64,000 bases of DNA from Bdellovibrio bacteriovorus (GTDB lineage: Bacteria > Bdellovibrionota > Bdellovibrionia > Bdellovibrionales > Bdellovibrionaceae), in the NCBI RefSeq assembly GCF_001592745.1, contig NZ_LUKD01000008.1, forward strand, positions 363,545 to 427,544, in the 5' to 3' direction. The translations under genes and the position numbers were made by a program. Under the pieces are notes generated by a model. It saw only the letters and a program-made list of their open reading frames with translations. It ran no database searches and had not been told where the DNA came from. Within the stretch, counting starts at the first letter, position 1; each line of letters opens with the position of its first letter. Below are positions 27,009 to 36,677 of this stretch, one piece after another.

Positions 27009-28970
27009 ATGAAATATAAGCCTGAGGTGAGTATGCATAAAGATCTATATCCCGTCCCTCCAGAAACAGCGAAGAATGCCTGGATCAATGAAGCCAAGTA
27101 CAAAGAGATGTACGAAAAATCCATCAAAGATCCTGAGGGCTTTTGGGCAAAAGAAGCCGAGCGCTTGGATTGGTTTAAAAAATGGGACAAGGTCAAAGAA
27201 ACTAGCTTCAAAAAACCTGTCAGCATTAAGTGGTTTCAAGGCGGAAAACTCAACGTGTCGTACAACTGCATCGACCGCCATTTAAAGACCAAAGCCGACA
27301 AAGTCGCATTTATCTGGGAAGCAGACAATCCACAAACTCCCTCAAAAAAAATCACGTACAAAGAACTTCATCAAGAGGTCTGCCGTTTTGCGAACATCTT
27401 AAAAAAGATGGGAGTAAAAAAAGGCGATGTCGTGACGATCTATCTTCCGATGATTCCCGAGGCGGCCTATGCGATGCTTGCGTGTACGCGCATTGGTGCT
27501 GTGCACTCGGTGATTTTCGCAGGCTTTGCGCCTGACTCTATCGCGGATCGTATTATCGATGGACAATCGAAATTTGTTGTCACGGCAGATGCGGGCTTCC
27601 GCGGCAGTAAGTCGATCGCGCTTAAAGAAAATATTGATAAGGCACTCGTCAGAGCACCTGTCGAGAAAGTTTTAGTCGTTAAATACGCACAGACGGATAT
27701 TCAGATGCAGGCTGGCCGCGATATTTGGTATCACGACGAAGTGAAGTCGGCGAGCGATCAATGTCCTCCTGAACAAATGGATGCCGAAGATCCATTATTC
27801 ATTCTTTATACTTCGGGATCTACGGGAAAACCAAAAGGCGTCTTACATACGACGGGGGGCTACTTGTTATGGGCAAGTATGACTCATCAGTATGTTTTTG
27901 ATTATCATGACGGGGATATTTACTGGTGTTCTGCCGACATCGGTTGGGTGACAGGACACAGTTACATGATCTATGGCCCCTTGGCCAATGCGGCAACGTC
28001 GTTGATCTTCGAAGGTGTTCCAAATTATCCAACGCCTTCACGTTTCTGGGAAGTCGTCGACAAACATCAAGTCTCTATTTTCTATACGTCGCCAACGGCA
28101 TTGCGATCTCTTATGCGGGAAGGAGAGACTTTCGTTAAATCCAGCTCTCGCAAGTCCTTACGAATTCTAGGCACTGTCGGAGAGCCCATCAACCCCGAAG
28201 CGTGGGCATGGTACTTCGAAGTGGTCGGTGATGGTCGTTGTCCGATTGTGGATACGTGGTGGCAAACTGAAACGGGCGGACATATGATCACGCCATTGCC
28301 TGGTGCTATCGCGATGAAACCGGGTTCGGCGACACTGCCATTCTTCGGAGTTCAGCCAAAACTTTTAACTGTTGAAGGAAAAGAAATCACTGAGGTTGAA
28401 GGCGAAGGCGTGTTAGTGATCGCTGATTCTTGGCCTGGTCAGATGCGTTCGGTGTATCGCAATCATGACCGGTTTGAAGAGACGTATTTTTCAACCTATC
28501 CCGGATACTATTTTTCAGGAGATGGATGTCGTCGAGACAAGGACGGATACTATTGGATCACCGGCCGTGTGGATGACGTTATCAATGTATCAGGTCACCG
28601 TATTGGGACGGCGGAAATCGAATCGGCCTTGGTTGCGAATCATCGCGTGGCAGAGGCGGCCGTGGTGGGATATCCGCATGAAATCAAGGGCCAAGGGATT
28701 TATGCCTTTGTGACTCTTAAAACCGGAGAAACGCCGAGTGAGGATATTCGCAAAGAGTTGATTCAAACGGTGCGCAAGGAAATCGGGCCCATCGCTACAC
28801 CGGATCTGATTCAATGGGCTTTCCGTCTGCCTAAAACTCGTTCCGGTAAGATCATGCGCAGAATCCTTCGTAAAATCGCAGAGAACCAGCCAGATCAATT
28901 GGGAGATACGAGCACTCTTTCTGACCCAAGTGTCGTCCAAGAACTGGTAGACAACCGTATGAATCGGTGA
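27009..28970 (+). CDS. acs: Acetyl-CoA synthetase (AMP-forming)
   Basis: Acs converts acetate, ATP and CoA to acetyl-CoA. The P-loop-like motif [19 protein letters not shown] (about 263-281) and the Acs-specific [14 protein letters not shown] follow each other. The adenylation motifs [10 protein letters not shown] and [18 protein letters not shown] are intact, and the C-terminal catalytic Lys is in RSGKIMRR, the site reversibly acetylated in other bacteria. The 653-aa length is standard. GTG/ATG alternatives exist; ATG at 27009 is used, with another ATG at 27033. Useful for an organism living on prey-derived acetate and amino acids. Confidence 0.96.
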   Translation: MKYKPEVSMHKDLYPVPPETAKNAWINEAKYKEMYEKSIKDPEGFWAKEAERLDWFKKWDKVKETSFKKPVSIKWFQGGKLNVSYNCIDRHLKTKADKVAFIWEADNPQTPSKKITYKELHQEVCRFANILKKMGVKKGDVVTIYLPMIPEAAYAMLACTRIGAVHSVIFAGFAPDSIADRIIDGQSKFVVTADAGFRGSKSIALKENIDKALVRAPVEKVLVVKYAQTDIQMQAGRDIWYHDEVKSASDQCPPEQMDAEDPLFILYTSGSTGKPKGVLHTTGGYLLWASMTHQYVFDYHDGDIYWCSADIGWVTGHSYMIYGPLANAATSLIFEGVPNYPTPSRFWEVVDKHQVSIFYTSPTALRSLMREGETFVKSSSRKSLRILGTVGEPINPEAWAWYFEVVGDGRCPIVDTWWQTETGGHMITPLPGAIAMKPGSATLPFFGVQPKLLTVEGKEITEVEGEGVLVIADSWPGQMRSVYRNHDRFEETYFSTYPGYYFSGDGCRRDKDGYYWITGRVDDVINVSGHRIGTAEIESALVANHRVAEAAVVGYPHEIKGQGIYAFVTLKTGETPSEDIRKELIQTVRKEIGPIATPDLIQWAFRLPKTRSGKIMRRILRKIAENQPDQLGDTSTLSDPSVVQELVDNRMNR

Positions 28971-29003
28971 TAGTTTTCTGCCCTGCATAAACGAGGATAA
29001 TCT

Positions 29004-29525
29004 ATGAAAACAACACAATGGATGACTTTGATTTTGATGGTTCTTGTTGCCGCTTTCAGCCGCTTGATTCCGCACCCTTGGAATTTCACGGCGATCGGTG
29101 CCATGGCTCTTTTTGGTGGGACTTACTTCCCGTCAAAAAAACTATCGATGGTGATTCCACTGGCGGCTTTGTTCGTAAGTGACCTGGTTTTGGGTTTCCA
29201 CGCAACAATGCTTTATGTTTACGTAGGATTTTTAGCGGTTGTTTTATTGGGATGGACTATGCGCGAAGGGAAGACCTTCACTCGTGTTGGGACTATGTCT
29301 TTGGTCACAAGCGCGGTCTTTTTCCTGATCTCTAACTTCGGTGTTTGGATGATGGAAGGTCTATACCCAAAAACAGCTCAAGGCCTTGTTTCATGTTACG
29401 TTGCGGGCATTCCTTTCTTCGGAAATCAAATCCTTGGCGATCTGTTCTTTACGGCGGTTCTTTTCGGTGGTTATGAAGCTATCAAAAAATTCGCTCCTGA
29501 TTTCGCAGTTAAAGCTTCTGCTTAG
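29004..29525 (+). CDS. DUF6580-like integral membrane protein
   Basis: A 173-aa protein with five to six hydrophobic helices. The N-terminal segment SRLIPHPWNFTAIGAMALFGG and the SDLVLGFH motif in the third helix are features I associate with DUF6580 proteins, which resemble the substrate-binding subunits of ECF transporters. The C-terminal part includes the PFFGNQILGDLFFTAVLFGGYE segment. Substrate unknown. It begins 33 bp after acs on the same strand and may be co-transcribed with it. Confidence 0.7.
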   Translation: MKTTQWMTLILMVLVAAFSRLIPHPWNFTAIGAMALFGGTYFPSKKLSMVIPLAALFVSDLVLGFHATMLYVYVGFLAVVLLGWTMREGKTFTRVGTMSLVTSAVFFLISNFGVWMMEGLYPKTAQGLVSCYVAGIPFFGNQILGDLFFTAVLFGGYEAIKKFAPDFAVKASA

Positions 29526-29535
29526 TTTTAAAATG

Positions 29536-29572
29536 ATCCACAAGCTCACATTGATCCTGTGAGTTTGTGGAG
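29536..29572 (+). terminator. Long hairpin after the DUF6580-like gene
   Basis: A 13-bp stem with one G-U pair (29538-29550 with 29558-29570) and a 7-base loop. There is no T-run after it, so it may be a weak or factor-assisted terminator or an RNA-stabilising 3' end. Confidence 0.45.
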
Positions 29573-29684
29573 GATTCAATCTTCCTCGATTCCCCACCAG
29601 AAATATTTACGGTTTCCGTCTCGTTTTTCTTGCTAACTTCATTCGGATATTGCATGCCGGCCGCATTTACGGGTAAAAGTCCCT

Positions 29685-30773
29685 ATGGCTTTTGACTCTC
29701 ACGGATTCACTAAAAAACAATTGGGTTTGCATCGTCCTATCTTGGACGGCAAAGTGAACTTTCCACTGTGCTTGGCACCCATGGTGGGTCTTACGCACGT
29801 GGCTTTGCGTGAAGTGATTCGTGAGTACATGCCTGCGGATGCTTTTACGATCTGGCCGACAGAGATGTTAAACTCTCGCCGCATTCCCAATGAAAATCTT
29901 GTGACGACGCCAGAAACGATGCGTGCGCCTCACGAAACGGGGCTTGTTCCACAAATCTTAGGCAATGAAGAAGTTCCCATCATGGAGAGTGTGAAGCGCT
30001 TGATCGAGTGGGGAGCCGAAGCCATTGATATCAACATGGGTTGTCCCGTGCAAAAAGCGTTGAAGCACAACTATGGCGTCGCCTTAATGGGTGATCCATC
30101 TTATGCCGCAGAAGTCGTTCGCATGACCGTCAAAAATGCGACAGTTCCTGTTAGCGTAAAGTTGCGTGCCGTCGGGAGCACTAAAGAATTTGACGAGCTT
30201 CTTTCGTTCGTATCAGGGCTTCGTAATTCCGGAGCTGCGTGGGTGTGTTTACATCCTCGAACAGCGGCTCAAAAACGTCGTGGCTCTGCGGATTGGGAGC
30301 AAATCAAACAACTTCATAAAGCTGTCGACTTTCCTGTGATCGGTAATGGTGACATCCAAACTGCCGAGGACGCGAAAGCAATGCTTGCAGAAACGGGCTG
30401 CGATATGGCGATGGCAGGTCGAGGTTTGGCGGCACGCCCCTGGATGATGTGGCAGCTTGGTGAAGACTTGGGCTTTGCTTCTCCCGCAGGTAAAGAGGGC
30501 ATGAAAGCTCCTCGCACTTCGGAAGAAGAAGGCGCTGAATACGGAAAATGTCTTTTAAAATTGATACATCTAAGCCGACAGTATTTTGGTGATGACTTAG
30601 CCATGCGCAAGGTGCGTTTCTTTGTTCGTACGACCAGCGTGTGGCTGTTATTCGGTAATGCGCTTGTCGGAGTGTGTGCGAAAGCTCGCAATGTCGACGA
30701 AATGATTGAGGGTGTGCAGAAGTTTTTCGAGGGCCCCGTTGAAATGAGCCCTCGCACAGAATTGCGCCAATAA
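29685..30773 (+). CDS. tRNA-dihydrouridine synthase, variant subfamily
   Basis: Dus enzymes are FMN/NADPH-dependent reductases of uridines in tRNA. The TIM-barrel signatures are present: LCLAPMVGLTHVALRE at the N-terminus, the catalytic region DINMGCPVQKALK (Cys about 126), HPRTAAQKRRGSADW and VIGNGDIQTAEDA. The usual AGS/AGA-x-L after the catalytic Cys is replaced by NYGVALMGD, so this is not a plain DusA, B or C. The C-terminal helical tRNA-binding domain is present (RQYFGDDLAMRKVRFFVR). At 362 aa it is slightly long. A second, DusC-like gene lies at 34.8 kb. No clear Shine-Dalgarno precedes the ATG. Confidence 0.88.
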   Translation: MAFDSHGFTKKQLGLHRPILDGKVNFPLCLAPMVGLTHVALREVIREYMPADAFTIWPTEMLNSRRIPNENLVTTPETMRAPHETGLVPQILGNEEVPIMESVKRLIEWGAEAIDINMGCPVQKALKHNYGVALMGDPSYAAEVVRMTVKNATVPVSVKLRAVGSTKEFDELLSFVSGLRNSGAAWVCLHPRTAAQKRRGSADWEQIKQLHKAVDFPVIGNGDIQTAEDAKAMLAETGCDMAMAGRGLAARPWMMWQLGEDLGFASPAGKEGMKAPRTSEEEGAEYGKCLLKLIHLSRQYFGDDLAMRKVRFFVRTTSVWLLFGNALVGVCAKARNVDEMIEGVQKFFEGPVEMSPRTELRQ

Positions 30774-30774
30774 A

Positions 30775-31188
30775 TTAAGGAAAGCGTGGTGGTACCGGTG
30801 GGTTCGGTGGTCTGATCGGTTCCTGACCGTAAGCCGAAAGATTCACACGGTAGTTCTTATCTGAAGTCCACACTAACAATGTGCCGCTTGCTGGGCCAGC
30901 GAAAGTATTCCAGTAAGTTACAAAAATCTGACAAGATTTACCTGGTTTTAAAACCGTCGGACAGTTGTCTTGGGCACTAAAACCCATGCCTTTAATGTCC
31001 CACACGATTTTGGTGATATCTTGATCGCCCGTGTTTTTAAGCTGCAAGCTGCCACGAGCTGTTCCGTTGTAAGGAGCAGAACCCAAACCCATGTAAATCA
31101 CTTCCGTTCCGCCCACAGGATTGATTTCTTCTGCGTGAGCAGATGAGACCGCCAGTGTCGTCAGAAAAGCGAACAACAAAGCCTTCAT
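30775..31188 (-). CDS. Exported ASH/Ig-like domain protein
   Basis: A signal peptide (MKALLFAFLTTLAVSSAHA, cut after AHA) is followed by one Ig-like beta-sandwich of about 100 residues. The pattern LQLKNTGDQDITKIVW, then CPTVLKPGKSCQIFVTYW, then GTLLVWTSD is typical of ASH/HYDIN-like modules seen in surface proteins; the two Cys probably form a disulfide. The tail is proline-rich. No enzymatic motif. The start codon shares one base with the stop of the glutaredoxin gene (TAATG), so they form an operon. Predicted periplasmic; role unknown. Confidence 0.8.
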   Translation of the reverse strand: MKALLFAFLTTLAVSSAHAEEINPVGGTEVIYMGLGSAPYNGTARGSLQLKNTGDQDITKIVWDIKGMGFSAQDNCPTVLKPGKSCQIFVTYWNTFAGPASGTLLVWTSDKNYRVNLSAYGQEPIRPPNPPVPPRFP

Positions 31189-31445
31189 TATTTTCCTCCC
31201 AGCATGGAATCAAGTTTACCTTCTTCATCCAAGGCTTTCAGATCTGTGTAACCACCGACCAATTTGCCGTCGATAAGAATGATAGGAACTGTTCTCCATC
31301 CTGTTTCATTTTTGATGCGATCGATTTCTTCTTGTTTGCCCGTAAGATCCACAACATCGTAATCGATGCCTTTGCCATTCAAAAAATTGATAGCGCGGTC
31401 ACAATAGGGACAAGGGTCTTTTTTATAAATAACTACTTTAGCCAT
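31188..31445 (-). CDS. grxC: Glutaredoxin (GrxC type)
   Basis: An 85-aa thioredoxin-fold protein with the dithiol active site CPYC (about 12-15), the cis-Pro motif TVPIILID, and the glutathione-binding GGYTDLKALDEEG. It reduces disulfides and glutathionylated proteins in the cytoplasm. The ATG at 31445 (MAKVVIYKKD) gives the usual length; an ATG five codons earlier (31460) is possible. It is the first gene of a two-gene unit with the exported ASH-like protein. Confidence 0.93.
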   Translation of the reverse strand: MAKVVIYKKDPCPYCDRAINFLNGKGIDYDVVDLTGKQEEIDRIKNETGWRTVPIILIDGKLVGGYTDLKALDEEGKLDSMLGGK

Positions 31446-31493
31446 AATTCTTTTTGACATACGGGTGCAGGGGAGACAAGGATTCTTCCTGTC

Positions 31494-32150
31494 ATGCAGT
31501 GCTTACTTTGTCAGTCACCAAACTCAAATGCTTTTAAAGTGGTAAAGAAGCCCGAACGCAATTATTACCACTGCGAAGACTGCGATTTTATTTTCATGAA
31601 CCCCGCAGAGCGTCTGAGTCTTGAGGAAGAAAAGCAACGTTATGACCTTCATCAAAATCAAGAAAGTGCGGGCTACTTAGCGTTCTTTGACCCGCTCATC
31701 AAAGGTGTTACAGATCACTTCAAAGCCGCTGGTGTAGAGAGTTTGGAACTTACGAGTTTGGATTATGGCTGTGGTCCGACGGCGACATTGAGCAAGCTTC
31801 TAAACGCGCAAGGGTTTGAAACTTCCGATTATGACGCTTTTTATTTTCCAGACACCGAAAGTCTGAAGCGCACTTATCATCTAATTACAAGCACTGAAGT
31901 GTGGGAACATCTTCACAATCCCAAAGTGGAAATCGAGCGCATGTTAAGCCTCCTCAAACCCGGGGGGATATTGGCAATCATGACTTCCGCTCACAAAGGC
32001 GAAGCGGCCTTCCATGACTGGCATTATCGACGTGATCTTACTCATGTCGGATTCTTCTCAGAAAGAAGCATGAATTGGATCGCGGAGCGATTCCGTTTGC
32101 ATGTTGTGAAGATGAAAAGTCCCTACTTCATTTTTCAAAAAATGTTCTGA
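31494..32150 (+). CDS. Class I SAM-dependent methyltransferase with N-terminal zinc motif
   Basis: The N-terminus has two CxxC pairs (CLLC at about 3-6, CEDCDF at about 27-30) forming a small zinc site. The methyltransferase core follows: motif I LDYGCGPTATLSKLL (about 89-103), an acidic motif II, then TSTEVWEHLHNP and LKPGGILAIMTS (post-I and motif III). The ending HYRRDLTHVGFFSERSMNWIA is typical of family-11-like bacterial methyltransferases acting on small molecules or cell-surface sugars. The substrate cannot be named. It is divergent from the glutaredoxin operon with about 48 bp between them. Confidence 0.85.
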   Translation: MQCLLCQSPNSNAFKVVKKPERNYYHCEDCDFIFMNPAERLSLEEEKQRYDLHQNQESAGYLAFFDPLIKGVTDHFKAAGVESLELTSLDYGCGPTATLSKLLNAQGFETSDYDAFYFPDTESLKRTYHLITSTEVWEHLHNPKVEIERMLSLLKPGGILAIMTSAHKGEAAFHDWHYRRDLTHVGFFSERSMNWIAERFRLHVVKMKSPYFIFQKMF

Positions 32151-32251
32151 AGCGAACAAAAACATCGGATCGCATAGGTCTCGCTGTGAGAATCGTTTGT
32201 TCGAATCTTGATTGAGCCTCCAGATACTCCGAAGAGTTACTTGGAGTTGAT

Positions 32252-34810
32252 CTGGCTTTTACAAATTTTTTATTTATTCTGCTCGTTTCGTTAAATTCTT
32301 TTGCTATCTCTAGTAGCGAGAGCCTTCTGCTTTCGGTCGCCTGTAAGAAGAAACCCGAGTGTGCCACCACTTACAAAGATCCCATTGAAAAAATAAAACT
32401 GACCTGTGAGATGCAAGTGCAGTCGCTCAAATGCGCTGAGCTTGCGAAAGAAAATCCAGAGTGGGCGCCGCTGATGCGACGTTGTGATTTGGATAGCTTG
32501 TGCAAACAAAACGACGACTTCCTTCGCGAGCAGGGAGTTGCCTGTTTGCGTGGTTATAAAAATGCGATGATTGATTTGGGAATTTCGCTCAAAGACATGG
32601 CTGTGTCTTTGGGCGGATTCATCGAAAAATCCTGGGAAGGCTTTAAAGAAAATAACAAAAAAAGAGCTGAGTTCCTGCGTGAGTGTGACAAGCTTCTTTC
32701 TTGTAAACGCGACTTGGTCAAAGACGATCATCGCTACAATAAATTGAGTGATGCCGATTTGGAAAAATATCCGGCGACTTTCCTCTATATCGAAGCTCAA
32801 GATATGAAAGCTTACATGTCTTCCATTCGCCGAATGACGCCGAAGCCTTATGTGCCTATCTCTGAAAGGCCTATGGCCGAAGATGTGCAGCTCTCAGTTG
32901 AACAGCGTAATAAATTAGGTGCGCTTAAAAACATGGTGATGGATACATTGAATAAACAGTATCAGCGCTATTCCTGTTATAACGCCTTAGCGCAGGAAGA
33001 GCTAGCATGCTACGCGATCGGAAATGTCATTGATCCGACAATTCTGGTGGGAGGTTACTTCTTAAAAGGCGGCCGGGCGGCCGTTGCTGCGGGACGAGGC
33101 ATAAAAGCCGAAGTGACTGCTTTAGAGGCCGCGGAACTTGCCAAGGCGACCGAGGCCACTAAAATCGTGGAAGCATCAAGAATCACAGAAAGTGCGAGTG
33201 CTAAAACTTCCGGAAGCACAGTCACTCAGGCGCAGAGGAATGCTGATAATTCAGATATCATCGCCAAACGAAGAAAATCAGATCAAGAGGTCGGAAAAAA
33301 CTCTTCGACGACTTCCTCCACCAGGTCAGCAGGCTTTAAAGACCGCGAGGGCTTGATAAGAAAATATCTCGAGTATTCACCAACGACGGTGGCGCAGAAT
33401 GAAAAATGGATTTCTTTAGCGAATAGTGGGACGAAAAGCAAAGCCACCTTTCTGGATGTGGAAAACTCGCAGATGAAAGTTCTTAATGATTCTTTGAAGG
33501 ATAAAAATCTGGTGACGGGTCTTACAAATTATCACAAAGATCTTTTGCTCAGTAACGTGAAGGCCTTGGAAAAAGAATTTCCGGGCTTGATCGTTGATCC
33601 CTATTCGGATTTTAAATCAATGCGTTTTTCTTTCAGTGGCAAAGTGCCTAAAGATCTTGAGGCGCGCCTAGCAAAAGTATTCAAAGAAACAAACATCGAA
33701 TTTAATACCTATCTAAAAGAAAACGGCATCATCCGCAGCGTGGAAAAGTCAGATCAGTGGTTCAGAGCGGGCATAGGACAAAGTGCCGATCAAGCGAATT
33801 TGGCGGCTCGCTATTCTCGCCAGCTTTCCGAAAACGAACTTCAAGCGTATTCGAAATCAGAACTTCAAATTATGATGAGGCAGAAACTTTCTGATATTGA
33901 AAAAGATCGTCAAAGCCTGCGCCAGTATTTTGGAAAAACCAACTTGGTCTCAGGTCAAACCTTTGACACTGATGTCTATGACATTGTTCGCAAAGGCGCG
34001 GGTGACACCACGAAGATTTCAAAAGATCTGGCCAATCGATTTGGAACGGCGGCTTTAGATACATCGCAAGTGAAAGCTTTAGAACGTTACGTGAAAGCAG
34101 CCGATGATTTTTCGCCCGGTCTTTACATCGCAAAAAGGGAAACACCGCATTTCAACGAAGCGACCATGGGAGGACTTTCCGCTGATATGATTGGAATGGG
34201 CGGCGCGAACCTGAAAGGGACCGCGGAAGCTTTAGCGGGGAAGACAAATTTAGATAAAGTTTTGGAAAGCACTCGTCTGGCCGAAAAAACCGTCACCCAT
34301 CACTTCGTTGAACAGAAGAAGGCCTTTCAAGAAGTTTTGCAAAAATCCGTGGATCCCGGAAAGCTGCAAACCGTCTGCTCGGGGGATGATTGCGTGGCGA
34401 TTGCCAGCAAACCTCTATCGATTCAAGATAAAGAAAGTGTGATGAAAAACTTGGCACAGACCAAGTACTCTGGATCTTTCCGTCTCTCTTTTGTTTCTGA
34501 CGGTGTCAAAGATGCTTCAGCACGCAACATCCTAGCTACTCACGGTGAATCGGTTGAGAAAACACTTCGAAAATCTTTGGGCTCGTCCATGGAGCCTGCG
34601 AAATTAAAAGGTCTCACTTTCGGAGTCGATATGCAAACCACCCACCTGAATTCGGGTGGAGTTAAGCTGATCGTAGGGCAGTCGCCTTTGGTTCGCCTTT
34701 CTGCTAGAGAGCGCGAACAAATTCAAAAGGCCTTTAAAGAAGCGGTGGAGTCATTAAATAACGATCTGCGCGCGCAAAGAAAAAGTGCCAGCTATTCAGC
34801 GGTCAATTAG
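32252..34810 (+). CDS. Large secreted protein of unknown function, probable CTG start
   Basis: The frame contains no ATG, GTG or TTG upstream of 32411, but starting there would leave out an obvious in-frame signal peptide (LAFTNFLFILLVSLNSFA). A CTG at 32252 stands five bases after GGAG (32243-32246) and gives 852 aa with that signal. The mature N-terminus is Cys-rich (CKKKPEC, LTCEM, LKCAEL, RRCDLDSLC), then helical segments, a Gly/Ala-rich hydrophobic hairpin (about 262-285), a Ser/Thr linker (about 300-350) and a long alpha-rich C-terminal half with one CSGDDC motif near 710. I recognise no family. It ends with a 4-nt overlap against the converging dus gene. Confidence 0.65.
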   Translation: MAFTNFLFILLVSLNSFAISSSESLLLSVACKKKPECATTYKDPIEKIKLTCEMQVQSLKCAELAKENPEWAPLMRRCDLDSLCKQNDDFLREQGVACLRGYKNAMIDLGISLKDMAVSLGGFIEKSWEGFKENNKKRAEFLRECDKLLSCKRDLVKDDHRYNKLSDADLEKYPATFLYIEAQDMKAYMSSIRRMTPKPYVPISERPMAEDVQLSVEQRNKLGALKNMVMDTLNKQYQRYSCYNALAQEELACYAIGNVIDPTILVGGYFLKGGRAAVAAGRGIKAEVTALEAAELAKATEATKIVEASRITESASAKTSGSTVTQAQRNADNSDIIAKRRKSDQEVGKNSSTTSSTRSAGFKDREGLIRKYLEYSPTTVAQNEKWISLANSGTKSKATFLDVENSQMKVLNDSLKDKNLVTGLTNYHKDLLLSNVKALEKEFPGLIVDPYSDFKSMRFSFSGKVPKDLEARLAKVFKETNIEFNTYLKENGIIRSVEKSDQWFRAGIGQSADQANLAARYSRQLSENELQAYSKSELQIMMRQKLSDIEKDRQSLRQYFGKTNLVSGQTFDTDVYDIVRKGAGDTTKISKDLANRFGTAALDTSQVKALERYVKAADDFSPGLYIAKRETPHFNEATMGGLSADMIGMGGANLKGTAEALAGKTNLDKVLESTRLAEKTVTHHFVEQKKAFQEVLQKSVDPGKLQTVCSGDDCVAIASKPLSIQDKESVMKNLAQTKYSGSFRLSFVSDGVKDASARNILATHGESVEKTLRKSLGSSMEPAKLKGLTFGVDMQTTHLNSGGVKLIVGQSPLVRLSAREREQIQKAFKEAVESLNNDLRAQRKSASYSAVN

Positions 34811-35763
34811 TTGGCAGCGCAGATACGCTCAAGATTTGCACGGAACTCGACAGGTTTTTTTAAGATTTTAATTTCATCAAAAACTTGTTTCGCTTCGGCA
34901 TTCTTTAAGGAAAGTGCTTTGAGCCACTGTTTTGTGCGCGAAACCGCAAAGTAATCGTTGATATAAAGCGTGCTGGCTTCAAAGAACTGAGGCAGAAGGG
35001 GTTTTGCCCGTTGCCAGTTCATTTCTTCAACCGGTTCATTGGAAAGGCTCTGTTTGATCTGACGGAAGATAAAGGGATTGCTCATCACGCCACGACCGAT
35101 CATATAGTCTTCACATTGTGTGACTTCCACGCAGCGTTTGAAGTCGGCGACATTCCAGATTTCACCGTTGGCGATGATTTTCAATTTCGTCGCCTCTTTG
35201 ATTTTCGGAATCCACTCCCAATAAGCAGGTGGTTTATAACCATCGGTTTTGGTACGACAATGCACGGTCAACCATGTGGCGTTTGCTGCTTCGACGGCTT
35301 GAGCGATTTCTAAACATTTCGTGGGATCATCAAAACCTAGACGGATTTTTGCTGTCACCGGCACATGCGCGGGTACAGCCTTACGAACCGTATCCACGAT
35401 CGTGTGAACACGATCACAGGACTTTAAAAGACTGGCGCCCCCATCATGACGGTTCACTGTTTTTGCCGGGCAGCCAAAGTTTAGATCAATTCCGAGTGCG
35501 CCAAGTTTGACGGCTCTTTGTGCATTGAGCGCCAAAGGTTCGGCATGACCGCCAAGAAGTTGAACAAAAACGGGTGTACCCCAGCGAGTGCGTGAGTTGG
35601 TTTTTAGCTCTGGACAGTTCTTATAAAAGACACTTTCAGGGTGCAAGCGATCGGTAACACGAAGAAATTCGGTCACACACTGATCCACACCACCAATTTG
35701 TGTCAAAGTGTCGCGCATCACCCAGTCAACGACACCTTCCATCGGAGCCAAAAAAAGTTTCAT
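34807..35763 (-). CDS. tRNA-dihydrouridine synthase, DusC-like
   Basis: Barrel start LAPMEGVVDWVMRDTL, catalytic segment DLNFGCPAKTVNRHDGGASLL (Cys about 98), HCRTKTDGYKPPAYW and IIANGEIWNVADF. The GGASLL after the catalytic Cys and the overall 318-aa length match DusC, which modifies U16 of tRNA. The helical C-terminal domain is present. It is the third gene of a minus-strand operon with ychJ and the EVE-domain gene (3-nt gap to the latter). Confidence 0.92.
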   Translation of the reverse strand: MKLFLAPMEGVVDWVMRDTLTQIGGVDQCVTEFLRVTDRLHPESVFYKNCPELKTNSRTRWGTPVFVQLLGGHAEPLALNAQRAVKLGALGIDLNFGCPAKTVNRHDGGASLLKSCDRVHTIVDTVRKAVPAHVPVTAKIRLGFDDPTKCLEIAQAVEAANATWLTVHCRTKTDGYKPPAYWEWIPKIKEATKLKIIANGEIWNVADFKRCVEVTQCEDYMIGRGVMSNPFIFRQIKQSLSNEPVEEMNWQRAKPLLPQFFEASTLYINDYFAVSRTKQWLKALSLKNAEAKQVFDEIKILKKPVEFRANLERICAAN

Positions 35764-35766
35764 GCT

Positions 35767-36225
35767 TTAAATGCCACCCATTTTTTTGACGATATCAAAG
35801 TGCTTTTTATCGACGGGCTGAACCGAAAGACGAGAGCCTTTTTGCAATACCACCATGTCCGCCAGCTTTTCGTTGTCACGCAAGTCAGAAAGGCTGATGA
35901 AGTTTTTAAACTTCGCTACGAATTCGACTTCAACGCAGAACCAATTAGGTTTTTCTTTTGTGGCTTTGGCATCAAAGTATTCAGATTTTTTATCAAACTG
36001 AGTTTTATCTGGGGCTGCCGCTTTGGATACTTTCGCGATCCCCGCGACTCCAGACGGCTCGGCATTAGAGTGATAGAATAAAACAAGATCACCGACCGAC
36101 ATCTCTTTCGACATGAAGTTGCGGGCTTGATAGTTTCGGACGCCTTCCCACCATGTGGTTCCATCTTTTTTTAGAGTATCAATGGAATAAACGTCAGGTT
36201 CTGATTTCATCAACCAGTATTTCAT
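35767..36225 (-). CDS. EVE-domain protein
   Basis: A 152-aa single-domain protein. The EVE/PUA-like fold is shown by MKYWLMKSEPDVYS at the start, WWEGVRNYQARNFM, VGDLVLFYHSNAEPSGVAGIAKV and the C-terminal RLSVQPV. EVE domains bind modified bases in DNA or RNA. Here, next to a tRNA-modifying enzyme, an RNA-modification reader is reasonable but unproven. The start overlaps the ychJ stop by 4 nt (ATGA). Confidence 0.9.
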   Translation of the reverse strand: MKYWLMKSEPDVYSIDTLKKDGTTWWEGVRNYQARNFMSKEMSVGDLVLFYHSNAEPSGVAGIAKVSKAAAPDKTQFDKKSEYFDAKATKEKPNWFCVEVEFVAKFKNFISLSDLRDNEKLADMVVLQKGSRLSVQPVDKKHFDIVKKMGGI

Positions 36226-36617
36226 TTTGTTTTCTCCGATTTGATTTTTCCGGATTTAAAAAACCATTCGCCCGCTTGTTTGCGGAATGTGCTGACCTCG
36301 TGATGAACGTACTCTTCGTCATCAACAGTGTAGAAGGCTTTAAACTCCACGGTGCCTTTGGTCCCTTTTTCTTCAGCCTTTACGATTTCTAATTTAAGGA
36401 ATTTCGCACGCTCTGCCCATTCTTTATTGGCGTCTTCGTCAATCAGATCCAAAGTTTGGGGATCCGTTGTATCGCGCAGATACTCCATTTGATTTTTCGC
36501 AAACGCCGAATAGCGTGAACGCATCAAAGCTTCGGCTGTTGGAGCTAAGGCTTTGCCAGAATGATAAGGACCACAACACTCACTGTAAGTTTTCTCGGAA
36601 CCACAAGGACATTTCAT
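36222..36617 (-). CDS. ychJ: YchJ family SEC-C zinc protein
   Basis: The SEC-C zinc motif is at the start: MKCPCGSEKTYSECCGPYH (Cys-x-Cys, then Cys-Cys/His). A YchJ domain with RSRYSAFAKNQMEYLRDTTDP follows, and the NTF2-like middle ends in a second W-rich strand (EWFFKSG). The length of about 131 aa is a little short for UPF0225. The ATG at 36617 is preferred to a GTG six codons earlier. First gene of the ychJ-EVE-dus unit. The biochemical role of YchJ is not established. Confidence 0.88.
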   Translation of the reverse strand: MKCPCGSEKTYSECCGPYHSGKALAPTAEALMRSRYSAFAKNQMEYLRDTTDPQTLDLIDEDANKEWAERAKFLKLEIVKAEEKGTKGTVEFKAFYTVDDEEYVHHEVSTFRKQAGEWFFKSGKIKSEKTK

Positions 36618-36677
36618 AGTCCGCGAACCTAACACAACGCCTTTCTAGCACCTACGCCCATCGCATCGCGTCGCGCA

